From JALOAF01 sp035446765 (GTDB lineage: Bacteria > Patescibacteriota > Gracilibacteria > Absconditabacterales > Absconditicoccaceae), in the NCBI GenBank assembly GCA_035446765.1, contig DAOTFU010000013.1, forward strand, positions 1 through 25,064: a stretch of DNA of 25,064 nucleotides. Reading direction: 5' to 3'. Positions 7,243-17,051 of the stretch are shown piece after piece. Below the pieces are notes generated by a model, which worked only from the letters and a program-made list of their open reading frames with translations, was not told the DNA's origin and made no database searches. The stretch's first letter is position 1. Each line of letters opens with the position of its first letter. A program made the translations under genes and the position numbers.

Positions 7243-8364
7243 TTATTTATTTTTTATAATTTTATAAAGTAGCATTAATTCAATCAAATTTACCATCAAA
7301 GCTGAACCACCATGACTAATAAAAGGCAATGTTAGTCATGTATTTGGCAATATTTTTAGGTTTACACCCATATTTATAAATGCTTGCACTATTATAATTG
7401 ACAATATCCCTACAGCCAACATCTTTTTGTCTTCATCACGTATATACACCAATTTAGTTAGTACATAATATACTAGATAAAAATATAGACCAATCAATAT
7501 TAGATCTCCGACAAATCACACTTCTTCACTAAATGCTGAAAATATAAAATCACTTTGTGCCTCAGGAATATATCCAAATTTTTGTAATCATTTACCATAT
7601 CATTTTCACATTATTCATCATCATCCTATGGCAGTCAATGCCTGCTCATTTTGCCAACCAATTCATTTACTCTCATCACTGTCACTAGATGTAATAAAGT
7701 ATGTCATCCTTTTTTGTATATATTCAAATCTTTTGCTCACAGTACCAGCTATACTACCAACTACCATAACTCACACAACACCAGCTAGTAGCAACATTAT
7801 TATCTTTTTCCAGTTCATGCCAGCATACAATCACATTACAAGTCCTACAAGTCACATTACGAGTATACTACCAAAATCTGGTATAAACAAAAATATTATA
7901 AAAAAAACTATATTGATTGTGACAAATGATATCAGCATCTGATTTTCATTTTTTATAAGACTTCTTTTCCTCACAAACCATCAAGCCATAAATAACACGT
8001 ATGCTAGCTTGAAAAATTCAGAAGGCTGTATACTTGGAAGTCATGGTATATCTATCCATCATCTTGCTCCATTTAGAGATATTCAGATTCCAGGTATAAA
8101 CACCAATATTTGCAACAAGAATGCCACTACAGTGATTATGAGTACATTTTTTTGTTTCTGAAAAAATTTAATTGGCACTCTATACACAATCAATGCCATT
8201 ATTATCGCTATAGCTATATTTCTCAAATGCCTAAAAAAGTAAAAGTAATTTGTAGGATCTTCAAATATCTTCAAAGTAAGCGTAAAAGATTCGTGTATAC
8301 TTACACTATACACAGCTAATATTCAATATATTATCAATAATACTCATACAATTAATATTGGCAT
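7243..8364 (-). CDS. FtsW/RodA/SpoVE family peptidoglycan glycosyltransferase
   Basis: 373 residues, a polytopic membrane protein of SEDS-family length. Recognisable features: first helix ending A-V-Y-S-V-S; N-G-A-R-G-W-I-D-I-P-G-L-P-S-I-Q-P-S-E-F with the catalytic-region arrangement of SEDS proteins; F-I-P-D-F-G-S; Y-I-P-E-A-Q-S-D-F-I-F-S; and the C-terminal N-x-G-V-x-L plus L-P-F-I-S-H-G-G-S-A. It polymerises lipid II into glycan strands with a class B PBP partner. I cannot decide between FtsW (division) and RodA (elongation). Start ATG 8364 adds 17 residues that complete the first membrane helix; the GTG at 8313 would truncate it. Numerous glycines are TGA. The unknown 287-residue gene follows. 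Confidence 0.93.
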
Positions 8365-8466
8365 ACACAAAAATTTGTATCTAAACTACTTGTTATAGAT
8401 AAGTTTGTGGATGTTTTTTTCAATCGAAAATTAACGCCTTTATGTCTTTTCCGTAGGGTACGCTCG

Positions 8467-8484
8467 TAACGCAGTACTGCGTTA
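8467..8484. repeat. 18-bp perfect palindrome with CGCAGTACTGCG core
   Basis: TAACGCAGTACTGCGTTA is fully self-complementary. Its 11-nt core ACGCAGTACTG also forms the palindrome in the atp leader at 808-825. Confidence 0.7.
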
Positions 8485-8566
8485 TACCTTACACAAAGAA
8501 GTTTTGAATATTTTCCATTTACTTTTACCACAGAAAAACTAACATCAATCAAGTCAAAAGTTAAAG

Positions 8567-8643
8567 GTTCAAAGTTCATAAAGTTAGTTTTATGCTCAAT
8601 GTTTCCTGACCCTTCAACTTTACAAACTTTATACACTTTGAAC
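8567..8643. repeat. Inverted repeat of AAAGTT words in front of der
   Basis: GTTCAAAGT-nn-ATAAAGTT (8567-8585) is mirrored by AACTTTAT-nn-ACTTTGAAC (8625-8643): 17 of 19 positions pair across a 39-nt loop. The right arm ends five nt before the der ATG, so it would sit in or near the ribosome binding region. Confidence 0.65.
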
Positions 8644-8647
8644 TAAT

Positions 8648-9973
8648 ATGTTTCAAATATGATTGGTATGAGCAACAAACGTAGGAAAATCTACTTTGTT
8701 CAATAGATTGATATGACAATTTAGGGCTATAGTGACTGACATCCCAGGTACTACTATAGATATTTTGTATCATGAAATAAAAATTGATAATATTTGAAAA
8801 ATTAGATTTGCAGATAGTCCTTGATTGGAAGAGTTTGATGTTGAACGACTATTTATCCAAAAGATAATAGATGAATCAGATTTGATACTTTTTCTCATAG
8901 ATGATACAGTATGAATCACTGCAAAAGAGCAACGCATATATTCTTACATCATGGAGCAAAACAAATGAGATAAAACTCTTTTGGTCATCAACAAACTTGA
9001 TATCAATTATAAGTCACAAGAGACAGATCTTGCAATATCAGATTATTATGATCTGGGTATAAAAAATATAGTATGAATAAGTGCAAAAAAAGAATTAAAT
9101 CTATTAGAAGTTTCGGACTTTATACAAGATTATTTCAAAGACAAAGAGAGCACTCATGATGAAGATGACGACAAAAAGCCTATTGGTATAGCCATTATAT
9201 GAAAGCCAAACGTGTGAAAATCTACACTGCTAAATACGCTTGTATGAAAAGAGCTATCCAAAGTAGAGGATTACTTAGGCACTACCCGTGATTATATTAC
9301 TGGAGATTTCAATTTTGAAGGTAAAAAATATAAAGTATATGATACAGCATGACTTAGAAAAAAATGAAGTATACATGGCATAGAAAAAATAGCATATGAC
9401 AAAATTAAATGAATGTTGGAGTACAGTAGACCATTGGTTCTTTTTATGATAGATGGTGAGCAGTGAGTTACACATAGAGACATGACACTTTTAGCAGAAA
9501 TAAATAATCTTGCATTACCTATCATTATAATTGTCAACAAGATGGATCTTTTAGATTCAAAACAAAAGAAAATTATCCAACAAAGGGTACAAGCACATTT
9601 GGATTTTGCTAAGTATATACCCATAATACCAATAGTTGCTACCCAATGAAAAGGTATAAAAGATATGATGAGGATGGTAGACAAGATATATCTAGAATCT
9701 AGTAGGAGGATTGAAACCAATGAATTGAATAAAGCCATTACCACAGATATGAACAAAAGACCTCCAAGATTTCCAAAAAATAAAATATGTAAATTATATT
9801 ACATTACGCAGATAGATATCAATGCTCCTACTTTTGTTGCATTTATCAATAAGAAAAATAGAGCCAATTTTGCATTTAAAAAATGGATAGAAAATACTAT
9901 TCGCAATCATTTTGGTTTTATTTGAACTCCAATAGTTATTCGTTTCAAAGAGAGGAGTGACGAAAAAAAATAA
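8648..9973 (+). CDS. der: Ribosome biogenesis GTPase Der (EngA)
   Basis: 441 residues with the diagnostic tandem GTPase domains and KH-like end. Domain 1: G1 G-A-T-N-V-G-K-S-T, D-S-P-G, N-K-L-D. Domain 2: G1 G-K-P-N-V-G-K-S-T (residue ~183), G-T-T-R-D, D-T-A-G, N-K-M-D. A C-terminal KH-like domain ends N-H-F-G-F-I-G-T-P-I-V-I-R-F-K. Der assists maturation of the 50S subunit. The G1 glycines are partly TGA. G-T-T-R-D and the final I-R-F-K use CGT for Arg, contrasting with CGA elsewhere. The first D-x-x-G motif reads D-S-P-G rather than D-T-P-G, a mild variant. tRNA-Cys follows 53 nt downstream from its own promoter. Confidence 0.97.
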
Positions 9974-9980
9974 TATATAC

Positions 9981-10008
9981 TTGAAAAAGTCTCTTAAATA
10001 CTTATCTT
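9981..10008 (+). promoter_or_regulatory. Probable promoter of tRNA-Cys
   Basis: TTGAAA (9981-9986), 16-nt spacer, TATCTT (10003-10008), 19 nt before the tRNA. Confidence 0.5.
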
Positions 10009-10026
10009 TTTCAGCACCAAGAATAT

Positions 10027-10100
10027 GGCACCGTGTCAGAGTGGTCTAATGGACGGGTCTGCAAAACCTTGGTTCGCGGGTTCGAATCCCGCCGGTGCCT
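10027..10100 (+). tRNA. tRNA-Cys (GCA)
   Basis: Acceptor GGCACCG / CGGTGCC, anticodon loop CTGCAAA with anticodon GCA, T stem GCGGG/CCCGC with TTCGAAT loop. Discriminator U73 is the cysteine identity base. CCA is not encoded, unlike the other two tRNAs here. The outermost anticodon-stem pair is a mismatch. Confidence 0.95.
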
Positions 10101-10142
10101 TAATTACTCTGATTAGAACTAAGAGAAATCCTCAGTTCCGTT

Positions 10143-10169
10143 AAAATCCTACAAGTTAGGATTTTTTTT
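10143..10169 (+). terminator. Terminator after tRNA-Cys, overlapping the end of def
   Basis: Nine-bp stem AAAATCCTA / TAGGATTTT (10143-10151, 10157-10165), loop CAAGT, T-run to 10169. The TAA of def on the other strand (10156-10158) sits in the hairpin. Confidence 0.8.
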
Positions 10170-10665
10170 GATTATTTTTTTCAGAAATTATTTTGTCTAC
10201 AAAAAGTACTCAATCTAAGTGATCTATCTCATGCTGTACTATAAAAGCATTATAATCTTTCAATTTCTTTTTCTTTTTGTATCCACTGATATCGGTGTAT
10301 TGTACTACTATGTTTTTGTGTCTTTTTACCTTGCCAACAACATCAGGTATAGATAGACAAGCTTCATCTGATATCACCATATCTGGAGATTTTTCTACAA
10401 TTTCAGGGTTTATCATAATTTCTTCGTTTATCAATTCTGGTCATTTTTTTGTTTCTTTTCGCATTGTGACTGCTATCATTCTTATATTTTTTCCGATTTG
10501 TGGAGATGCCAATCAAACTCCATCATATTCATACATAAGTTCCATCAGATCACCTGCGAATTCCACAATTTCATCATTTATAGAACCTATTTCTTTGCTT
10601 TTGGTTCTCAATATTTTATTATCCACTCAAGTTTGTATTGGATAAAAATTCTTTAATTCTGTCAT
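10156..10665 (-). CDS. def: Peptide deformylase
   Basis: 169 residues, standard length. It removes the N-formyl group from nascent proteins. All three metal-site motifs are present: G-V-G-L-A-S-P-Q (motif 1; second Gly is TGA), E-A-C-L-S (motif 2, Cys ligand; the usual Gly is Ala), and H-E-I-D-H-L-D-G (motif 3, two His ligands and catalytic Glu; final Gly is TGA). The standard-code frame stops at that last TGA, which would remove the conserved Gly and the C-terminal helix. Start ATG 10665 is the first in frame. It converges on tRNA-Cys and is divergent to tRNA-Ser. Confidence 0.96.
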
Positions 10666-10671
10666 AATTTC

Positions 10672-10699
10672 ACTATAAATAGTAAAGTCAAACTAACAA
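10672..10699 (-). promoter_or_regulatory. Probable promoter of def
   Basis: On the minus strand TTGTTA (10699-10694), 16-nt spacer, TATAGT (10677-10672). A start only a few nt from the ATG at 10665 implies a nearly leaderless mRNA. Confidence 0.45.
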
Positions 10700-10771
10700 T
10701 ATTATTGTATTATTTAATCCTTGAAAATCAATTGGAAATAATTACAATTTCATACTGTTATTCGACATTAG

Positions 10772-10798
10772 TAGACAAACTCTGTACTATATTATAAT
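10772..10798 (+). promoter_or_regulatory. Probable promoter of tRNA-Ser
   Basis: TAGACA (10772-10777), 15-nt spacer, consensus TATAAT (10793-10798), seven nt before the first base of the tRNA. Confidence 0.6.
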
Positions 10799-10804
10799 CA
10801 AGCT

Positions 10805-10894
10805 GGAGAGGTGGCAGAGTGGTCGAATGCGGCAGTCTTGAAAACTGTTGTCCGTTCACACGGACCGTGGGTTCAAATCCCACCCTCTCCGCCA
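10805..10894 (+). tRNA. tRNA-Ser (UGA)
   Basis: Class II tRNA of 90 nt with encoded CCA. Acceptor GGAGAGG/CCTCTCC, anticodon stem GCAGT/ACTGT with loop CTTGAAA (anticodon UGA, reading UCA and other UCN codons), and a long variable arm TCCGTTCACACGGA. Discriminator G73 fits serine. It does not decode UGA; the code-25 tRNA-Gly(UCA) is not in this window. Confidence 0.96.
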
Positions 10895-10912
10895 TTTATA
10901 CTAAATTCATTC

Positions 10913-12037
10913 ATGACATTTAGAAATAAATCAATAAATTATATCAAATTTTCAGCTACTATACTGATATTGTTCATTTTTGTTTTGGTTATGGTTTATG
11001 CTGACAAATTTAATAAATGACAAGAACAAATATATGTAAATACATTAGCATTTGCTCAAACCAACGATCATGATGATGCAATGATCAATTTGGACATGGT
11101 TAGTGTAGAGATATGAGAAAACAACGAATGAGTAATCAATTATATAGTTCAAGCTGGTGATACTTTATCCAAGATTGCTAGTACATTTTGAACTACAGTT
11201 TCTCATATACAAAAAACTAACAACATAAATGGTCCTATTAGACCAAATCAAAAGTTGATAATTACTGATGAAAGTGAGTGAATACTTTATACTGTGCAAG
11301 AAAAATCAAATATATTAGTATTTGCCAACAAATATTCATTAAATTCAGAAGACTTAATGTCTCTAAACTATATACAAGATGAAACTGAAGTTTTGCAAGA
11401 TTGACAAGAATTATTTATACCTATAGATCTAGAACACGCTTATGATGTTTGACTTTTAGAAAGACCAAAACCAGTTTACAAACCAAAAACTACTATAGCA
11501 TACAAGCCAACGATTACTAAGCCTACATCTGCAAATGTAAATTCAAACAATGTATCTTACGTAGTTAGTAGTAGTTCTTCAAGTTCAAGCTCCACCGATA
11601 GTTATAAATGATCTAGCATACTTTCTACTTGGGTATTCAAAAAGAATATTTCCAACAAATTTTATGCTGGTCATTGTACTTGGTATATGGCAGTTACTAC
11701 ACCTCAAATATTCCCATATACAAGCGAAACTACACAAGCTAGGCCTTTTGGTGGTAATGCAAACAAACGATACGACAATGCCAAAAATGCATGATTTTCT
11801 GTAGGATCACAACCTGTTGTTTGATCTATAGTAGTTTACAGCAGATGATGATGAAGTTTTGCAAGTGCCTGACACGTAGCCAAAGTGATTAGTTACAACT
11901 CTAGTGATGGATCTATGGTAATAGAAGAGATGAATTGATCCAAAAAATTTGTAGTGCAGAGACGCACAGAAAGAGTTGACAATCCAAATATAAGATGATA
12001 TATCTATATGCCAGCTGTACCATGGCAACCTAACTAA
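10913..12037 (+). CDS. LysM and CHAP domain peptidoglycan hydrolase
   Basis: 374 residues. An N-terminal membrane or signal helix (about residues 11-28, F-S-A-T-I-L-I-L-F-I-F-V-L-V) is followed by two LysM repeats (near residues 80-125, with V-Q-A-G-D-T-L-S-K-I-A, and 125-175), a Ser-rich linker, and a CHAP domain (about 250-374) with catalytic Cys in G-H-C-T-W-Y and His in A-G-H-V-A-K-V. LysM binds glycan; CHAP acts as an amidase or endopeptidase. CGA at residue 286 lies in G-N-A-N-K-[CGA]-Y, where CHAP proteins have a conserved Trp. It starts 18 nt after tRNA-Ser with no promoter of its own, so it is probably co-transcribed. Confidence 0.95.
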
Positions 12038-12061
12038 AAAACAAATTATATATTCAACATA

Positions 12062-12090
12062 AAAAATCTTACTATGGTAAGATTTTTTTT
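12062..12090 (+). terminator. Terminator after the LysM/CHAP gene
   Basis: Eleven-bp perfect stem AAAAATCTTAC / GTAAGATTTTT (12062-12072, 12077-12087), loop TATG, T-run to 12090. Confidence 0.85.
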
Positions 12091-12099
12091 ATATTTTAT

Positions 12100-12127
12100 T
12101 TGTTTTTAAACCTAGAATAAGTATACA
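12100..12127 (+). promoter_or_regulatory. Probable promoter of the penicillin-binding protein gene
   Basis: TTGTTT (12100-12105), 16-nt spacer, TATACA (12122-12127), 39 nt before the ATG at 12166. Confidence 0.5.
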
Positions 12128-12165
12128 CATAACAATTATTTTTATATATCTAAATATATAATTTT

Positions 12166-15100
12166 ATGAGTAATTCAAAATTTATCAACAAAACAATACC
12201 AACCAAGTCTTCAAGAAAATCAAAAAAGAAAATATCATTTAAATCTTTGATAAAACCCACACTTATTGGAGCTTGAATTTTATTGATTATTCTTTTTGTT
12301 TGGTTTCAAATACAAATAAAATCAAAATTGCCAGATATCACTCAAATCAAAGATATAACTTTTTCACAAGCTACAGTCATTACTGATAGAAATGACAAAG
12401 TTTTATACAAATTATTTGCTGAAAATAGAGATTATGTAGCATACTCTGGTATTGATAAAAATATGATAAATGCCATTATAGCAGTAGAGGATCAGCGTTA
12501 TCGAGAACATCGCGGATTAGATACTATTGGTATTTTTAGAGCTGCTATAACCAAATTGATAAAACCTGGTAGTAGACTACAATGAGCATCTACTATACCA
12601 CAACAATTGGTTAGAAATCTTTTGCTTACTAGAGATAGAAAAGTTACTAGAAAGCTAAAAGAGATGGTACTGACAAAGCAGTTGGATAAAGTATTAGATG
12701 AAGAGATAAAAGAGGAACAATGAAGAATATCTTGAGAAGATCTAAATCAAGCAAAAAAGGAAAAAGTATTAGAATTGTATCTCAACTATATTTTTTTGTG
12801 AAATAATGCATATGGTGTAGAAGCAGCATCTCAAACTTATTTTGGTGGATCAGCATCAGATTTGACTATATTGCAGTCAGCAATATTAGCATCTATACCA
12901 AAGTGACCATCATTGTACAATCCTTACAAAAATAGAAGTAAATTGATGTGAGAGATAAAAATTACTGATTCAAACAAAAATGAATATCCGTTTTCTAGCG
13001 GTTGATTAAAAGATGAAGTTTTAAGCAAAGCTAAATCTTCATTTTCAAAGGCTGATTTTTCCAACAAAACAGATTATAATTCATTTAGCAAGTATATCAA
13101 AGGTCTGTTAGATTTTTCAACATACTACGAATGAGACAAATATCAAATAGAGTATTCTCCTGGTAGGAAGGACTTAGCACTTTCTAGGATGTATGAAGAT
13201 TGATATATATCAGAAGATGACTTGAAGAATGCATTTTTAGAATGACTAAATATTGAATTTGAAAACAATTGATTTCCTATTGAGGCGCCCCATTTTGTGA
13301 TGCGAATTACAGAACTTTTGGAAGAAATGTATGATGAAGATGTACTCATGAATGATTGATTGGTAGTAAAAACCACATTGGATCTAGATATACAGGATAT
13401 AGCAAAGCAGTCTTTAGCTAACAATGTTGATGCCCTAGAAATGTATTGAGCCACAAATGAAGCTATGATGTATCTAGACACAGAAAACTGAGAAATACTT
13501 TCGTATATATGATCTATAGATTATTTCAATGAAGATATATGATGACAAAACGATATGGTAAAAAGTGCTAGACAAGTTTGATCTACTATGAAACCATTTA
13601 TATATTCTTTGTGATTTAGCAAACTTCCACTTACTTTAGATACTCCAATATACGATATACCATTTCAAATTGGTCCAGATAGACCAAACAATGCAGATGG
13701 TAAATTTTTGGGTATTTTACCATTGAGAAAGGCTTTAGCATATAGTAGAAATATACCAGCAGCCAAGATGATTACAGCCATATGATGACAAGATGTTGCA
13801 CTTCCTTTTCTCAGAGATTTATGACTTGCATCTTTAGATGAAAATTGAGATTATTGATATCCATTGGCTTTTTGAGCAGGTGAAGTTCCTATGATAGAAC
13901 TAGCCCAAGCATATTCTCATCTTAGTACAAACAAACCTTGAGTTATAAATCCTATATTGGAGATTAGAACACACGATTGATCTTTACTGTATGAAAAAGA
14001 AAAAGAAGAGCAAAAAAATATTATTGCCCCAGGTATTGTATATCTTATACGAAGTATCTTATCCAACAATGAAAACATGCCTCCAGAGTGGGTAGCAAAA
14101 TATGCAGTTCGTGGTTTACAGCTTGGTATCAAATCTGGTACATCAAATATGAAAACATCAAAATGAGATCGCGCAAGAGACTGATGGCTTGTGACTTATA
14201 CCCCATCTAGAGTAGCGATATTTCGATGAGGTAATGCAGATTGATCACCAATGTATAGAAATGCTTATGGTTGATTTTTAAATGCTGATGCTATGACAGA
14301 ATTTTGGTCTACTTTACTGGCAAACAATCTTGTATCAAATGAAGGTATGTCTCAGGTAGAAGTATGAGAAGTAGCTATATCAAAGATATCTGGTAGGTTA
14401 GTATCCGAAAATACTCCAGCATCATTTATTACAAAGTCTATGTGATATATACAAACTCAACCAAGTGATTATGATCCTGGTATGTCACCACTAGAGTTTG
14501 ATTCATCTTGTAATGGTCTAGCTAGTCCTTACACACCCAAAGATCAATTAATTAAAGGATATGTTATGACAAACCCTACAAGCTTTATGCCTTGAAATAT
14601 GGACTTGGATGAAATAAAAATGTGGCGACAACGATCTACCAATTCATGAATGTTGTCTGAATTTGATCCAGATCTTTCATGAAAAGTAAACTTTAATTAC
14701 AACAATATATTGCTGGAGATGCCACAAGATTATTGTGAGTTTAGAAGTCCACAAGTCAGTGAAGATATAGATATAGATATTAAAAATTTAGATGACTGAC
14801 AAAAAATATCTACAAAACCTATGGTTTGGTTCAATGTAAAATCTCCAAACAATATCAAAAGAGTTTCAATTAGCATCAACGACAGGATTATTTGATCTAC
14901 AGAATACAGATGAGACTCAAATGATATCACAGATATAATTATATCTGATCTTTGAAATGAAGTATGAGACTGATCGCTTACATTGCTAGCCGTAGATACC
15001 GAAGGATATTCTAATATAACCACTATAGATGTGTCTGTAGTATGACAAGATACCACACCACCTTTTATGCTCAAAGAAAATGTGATTGTACAACCAGATT

Positions 15101-15378
15101 GAGACAAATACAATGTAATTATGTTTTTTAATGATGATCTATCTAGCGTAAATGGCTGAACAATCAAACAATGAGACAAAATACTCAAAAATTTCAAAGA
15201 AAATATTGCAGAATTTAAGATATCTCAAGCTGGTAATGTAACCATTACAGCCAAAGATGGATTTGGAAATGAACTTATAGAGGAGATTGATATGTGAGCT
15301 TATATATCATGATTTTGATCTCCAGTAGTAGAGGAGTCAGTATTAGAAAATCCGGCTACATGAGATGTTGCACAATAA
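12166..15378 (+). CDS. Class A (bifunctional) penicillin-binding protein
   Basis: 1070 residues, inner-membrane enzyme that polymerises and cross-links peptidoglycan. After a basic cytoplasmic tail, one membrane helix (about 36-50) precedes the GT51 transglycosylase (E-D-Q-R-Y near 109-112; G-A-S-T-I-P-Q-Q). The transpeptidase has S473-T-M-K, S527-R-N and K656-S-G-T. The last 300 residues are an Ig-like extension beyond the normal end. Two CGA codons settle the code: residue 113 in R-Y-[CGA]-E-H, where the family has an aromatic residue, and residue 687 in A-I-F-[CGA]-G-G-N, equivalent to the near-universal V-W-x-G-N. Conserved Arg residues use AGA, CGT or CGC. Dozens of glycines are TGA. Confidence 0.96.
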
Positions 15379-15392
15379 TATCAAAAAATATA

Positions 15393-15431
15393 AAAAACCT
15401 CATTATAAAGAACTATAAATGAGGTTTTTTT
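15393..15431. terminator. Bidirectional terminator between the PBP gene and tyrS
   Basis: AAAAAACCTCATT (from 15393) pairs with AATGAGGTTTTTT (to about 15430) around an A/T-rich loop. T-runs lie at the ends on both strands, suiting the convergent genes. Confidence 0.8.
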
Positions 15432-15441
15432 GTTACTAAAT

Positions 15442-16728
15442 TTATTTTAATACAATAGTTTTGTAAACTTTTTTACCCTTTCTCAACAAAAAAATTCCAT
15501 TGATTGTGTCTTCCTTGGATAATGTTTTTTGCATATCTTCTATTTTTTCTTCATTGCAATATAATGCTCAAGATTGTATCATCTTTTTTGCCTCTCAGTT
15601 TGATTCAGTCAATCCTGATAAAGAACAAAGCTCCAATATTTTCCATTCATTTTTGTCTATTTCTACACCACCGGTAGCACCTTTTAGAGCTATTTTTTCT
15701 TCATTGTTTAGTTGTTTTAATAAATTTAGTTTGTTTTCTTTGCTAAACAATATTTCTGTAATCTTATGAACATTTTCTATTTCTTTTTTACCAAAAACTA
15801 ATTCTACTACATATTCAGCTAATTTTTTCTGTCCCAATCTTTGTCATGGATCTTTTTTGTGTTCATTTACTATATTGTCTATCTCAGATATATCCATTAG
15901 TGTTAATATCTTCATATATTTTGATATATCATCATCGTTTGTGTTTAAAAAATATTGGTATACAAAATATGGACTATTTTTGTTTGGATCTAACCAGATT
16001 GCGTTTCACTCAGATTTACCAAATTTTTTACCACTACTATCTGTAATAATTGGTATTGTAAGTCCAAAAATTTCTTTGTTATGCTTTTTCCTGGTTAATT
16101 CCATTCATGTTACTATGTTTCCCCATTGATCAGATCATCACAGCTGCAATTCTATTCACATATTTTCATATAGGTGCATAAAATCATATCCTTGTATAAG
16201 CATATAACTGAATTCGCTATATGAAATAGACTTATCAGGATCTTCCAATCTTTTTTTTACAGATTCTTTTGCGGCCATTGTGTTTACTGTGATATATTTA
16301 CCGACATCTCTCAAAAAGTCTAAATATCACATTCATTTATAAAAATCGTAATTATTCACCATTTCATATTCAAAATTTATGCCATAATTATCTTTTAAGT
16401 TATTCAAAAACTTTACTATTTGATCAAATATGTTTTTTTGATTTTGTCTTAAAGTTTCTTCATCCAAAAAATTTCTCTCTGCATCTTTACCGCTAGGATC
16501 TCCAATCATTCATGTCGCGCCTCATACCAAAAAATAGCATTTGTTGCCATATTTCATTAAGTTTACTGCAGCCATCATAGCGCAAAGATTACCCAACTGC
16601 AAAGAATTTGCACTGGGATCTATTCACAAATAAAAACTTTTTCATCATTTTTCATATTCCTCAAAAAGTTTTTCGTTAGTAAACTGATACAAAAATCATC
16701 TGTCTTCTCGATTTTTTTTCAAATTCAT
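15442..16728 (-). CDS. tyrS: Tyrosyl-tRNA synthetase
   Basis: 428 residues, bacterial class I type with a C-terminal S4 RNA-binding domain (about 360-428). Catalytic core: Y-L-G-I-D-P-S-A-N-S-L-Q-L-G-N (HIGH-equivalent), G-D-P-S-G-K, Q-G-Y-D-F-M-H-L with Tyr-binding Gln and Asp, G-G-S-D-Q-W-G-N, and K-F-G-K-S-E-G (KMSKS-equivalent). The HIGH motif reads Q-L-G-N: the last His to Asn change is common in TyrRS, but Gln for the first His is unusual. Conserved glycines in the motifs are often TGA. Start ATG 16728 precedes the R-G-F-L-Y-Q helix. It is divergent to the RNA and argS. Confidence 0.96.
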
Positions 16729-16758
16729 ATTTTTTATTAAATTATTTAAACTAAAAAA

Positions 16759-16786
16759 TATATAAATATTTACATCTTTTTTGCAA
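16759..16786 (-). promoter_or_regulatory. Probable promoter of tyrS
   Basis: On the minus strand TTGCAA (16786-16781), 16-nt spacer, TATATA (16764-16759), leaving a leader of about 25 nt. Confidence 0.45.
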
Positions 16787-16811
16787 GTATGATGATATTT
16801 TAGCAAATAAT

Positions 16812-16839
16812 TTGTAATTTATATAGAGATTATTATATT
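16812..16839 (+). promoter_or_regulatory. Probable promoter of the structured RNA upstream of argS
   Basis: TTGTAA (16812-16817), 16-nt spacer, TATATT (16834-16839), predicting transcription from about 16846. Confidence 0.5.
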
Positions 16840-16845
16840 TATGTT

Positions 16846-16978
16846 GCACAAGAATGCTAAAGTCCTCCTGCTAGGGAGGTCATGACAAACATTATAGTTA
16901 GTATTTTGCTTATAATTGTTTGTTGTGCCACAAACAACATCTATAAAAAAGTCTTCTATATTTTGGGAGGCTTTTTTC
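16846..16978 (+). ncRNA. Structured RNA or transcription attenuator upstream of argS
   Basis: About 130 nt with promoter and intrinsic terminator but no ORF. Stems visible: CCTCC/GGAGG (16864-16868, 16875-16879); a 16-bp stem with one bulge pairing 16881-16896 with 16911-16927; and a mutually exclusive hairpin TTGTTTGT/ACAAACAA (16916-16923, 16930-16937). GCACAA (16846-16851) can also pair with TTGTGC (16923-16928), competing with both. The 3' hairpin 16945-16977 (AAAAAAGTCTTC / GGAGGCTTTTTT, with three G-U pairs) is a terminator. It matches no RNA family I know: it lacks the T-box, SRP, 6S and tmRNA hallmarks. It could be a small RNA or a switchable argS leader. Confidence 0.55.
16945..16978 (+). 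terminator. Terminator of the structured RNA
   Basis: Twelve-bp stem AAAAAAGTCTTC / GGAGGCTTTTTT followed by CTT, 74 nt upstream of argS. Confidence 0.75.
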
Positions 16979-16995
16979 TTATCTTGTATTAATTA

Positions 16996-17023
16996 TTGAA
17001 AAATATCTACACATCCTTACAAA
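16996..17023 (+). promoter_or_regulatory. Possible independent promoter of argS
   Basis: TTGAAA (16996-17001), 16-nt spacer, TACAAA (17018-17023), 28 nt before the ATG. If used, the RNA upstream is a separate gene rather than a leader. Confidence 0.35.
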
Positions 17024-17051
17024 TATCTTGTTTAATATTTTCTACACAAAT

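Larger units (their letters stand above)
8365..8647. other. 283-nt intergenic region between ftsW/rodA and der
   Basis: Holds control regions for the two divergent genes but no convincing ORF. It contains an 18-bp perfect palindrome (8467-8484) and an AAAGTT-word inverted repeat (8567-8643) abutting der. No strong promoter hexamers stand out; a weak candidate for der lies inside the right arm of the inverted repeat. Confidence 0.6.

Noticed and set aside
7628..7942. Plus-strand 104-residue ORF
   Set aside because: Shadow of ftsW/rodA on the minus strand, which has clear SEDS motifs.
10811..11020. Plus-strand ORF beginning M-A-E-W-S-N-A-A-V-L-K-T
   Set aside because: Its first part is a translation of tRNA-Ser, a well-known false ORF; the real gene begins at ATG 10913 in the same frame.
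12166..15378. A cluster of frameshifted or nonsense-mutated pseudogenes (many TGA)
   Set aside because: All TGA codons sit at glycine positions in one intact frame, so this is code 25 and not decay.
16846..16978. T-box riboswitch for argS or tyrS
   Set aside because: No T-box consensus or specifier-loop structure could be found, and the terminator lacks the expected antiterminator partner.
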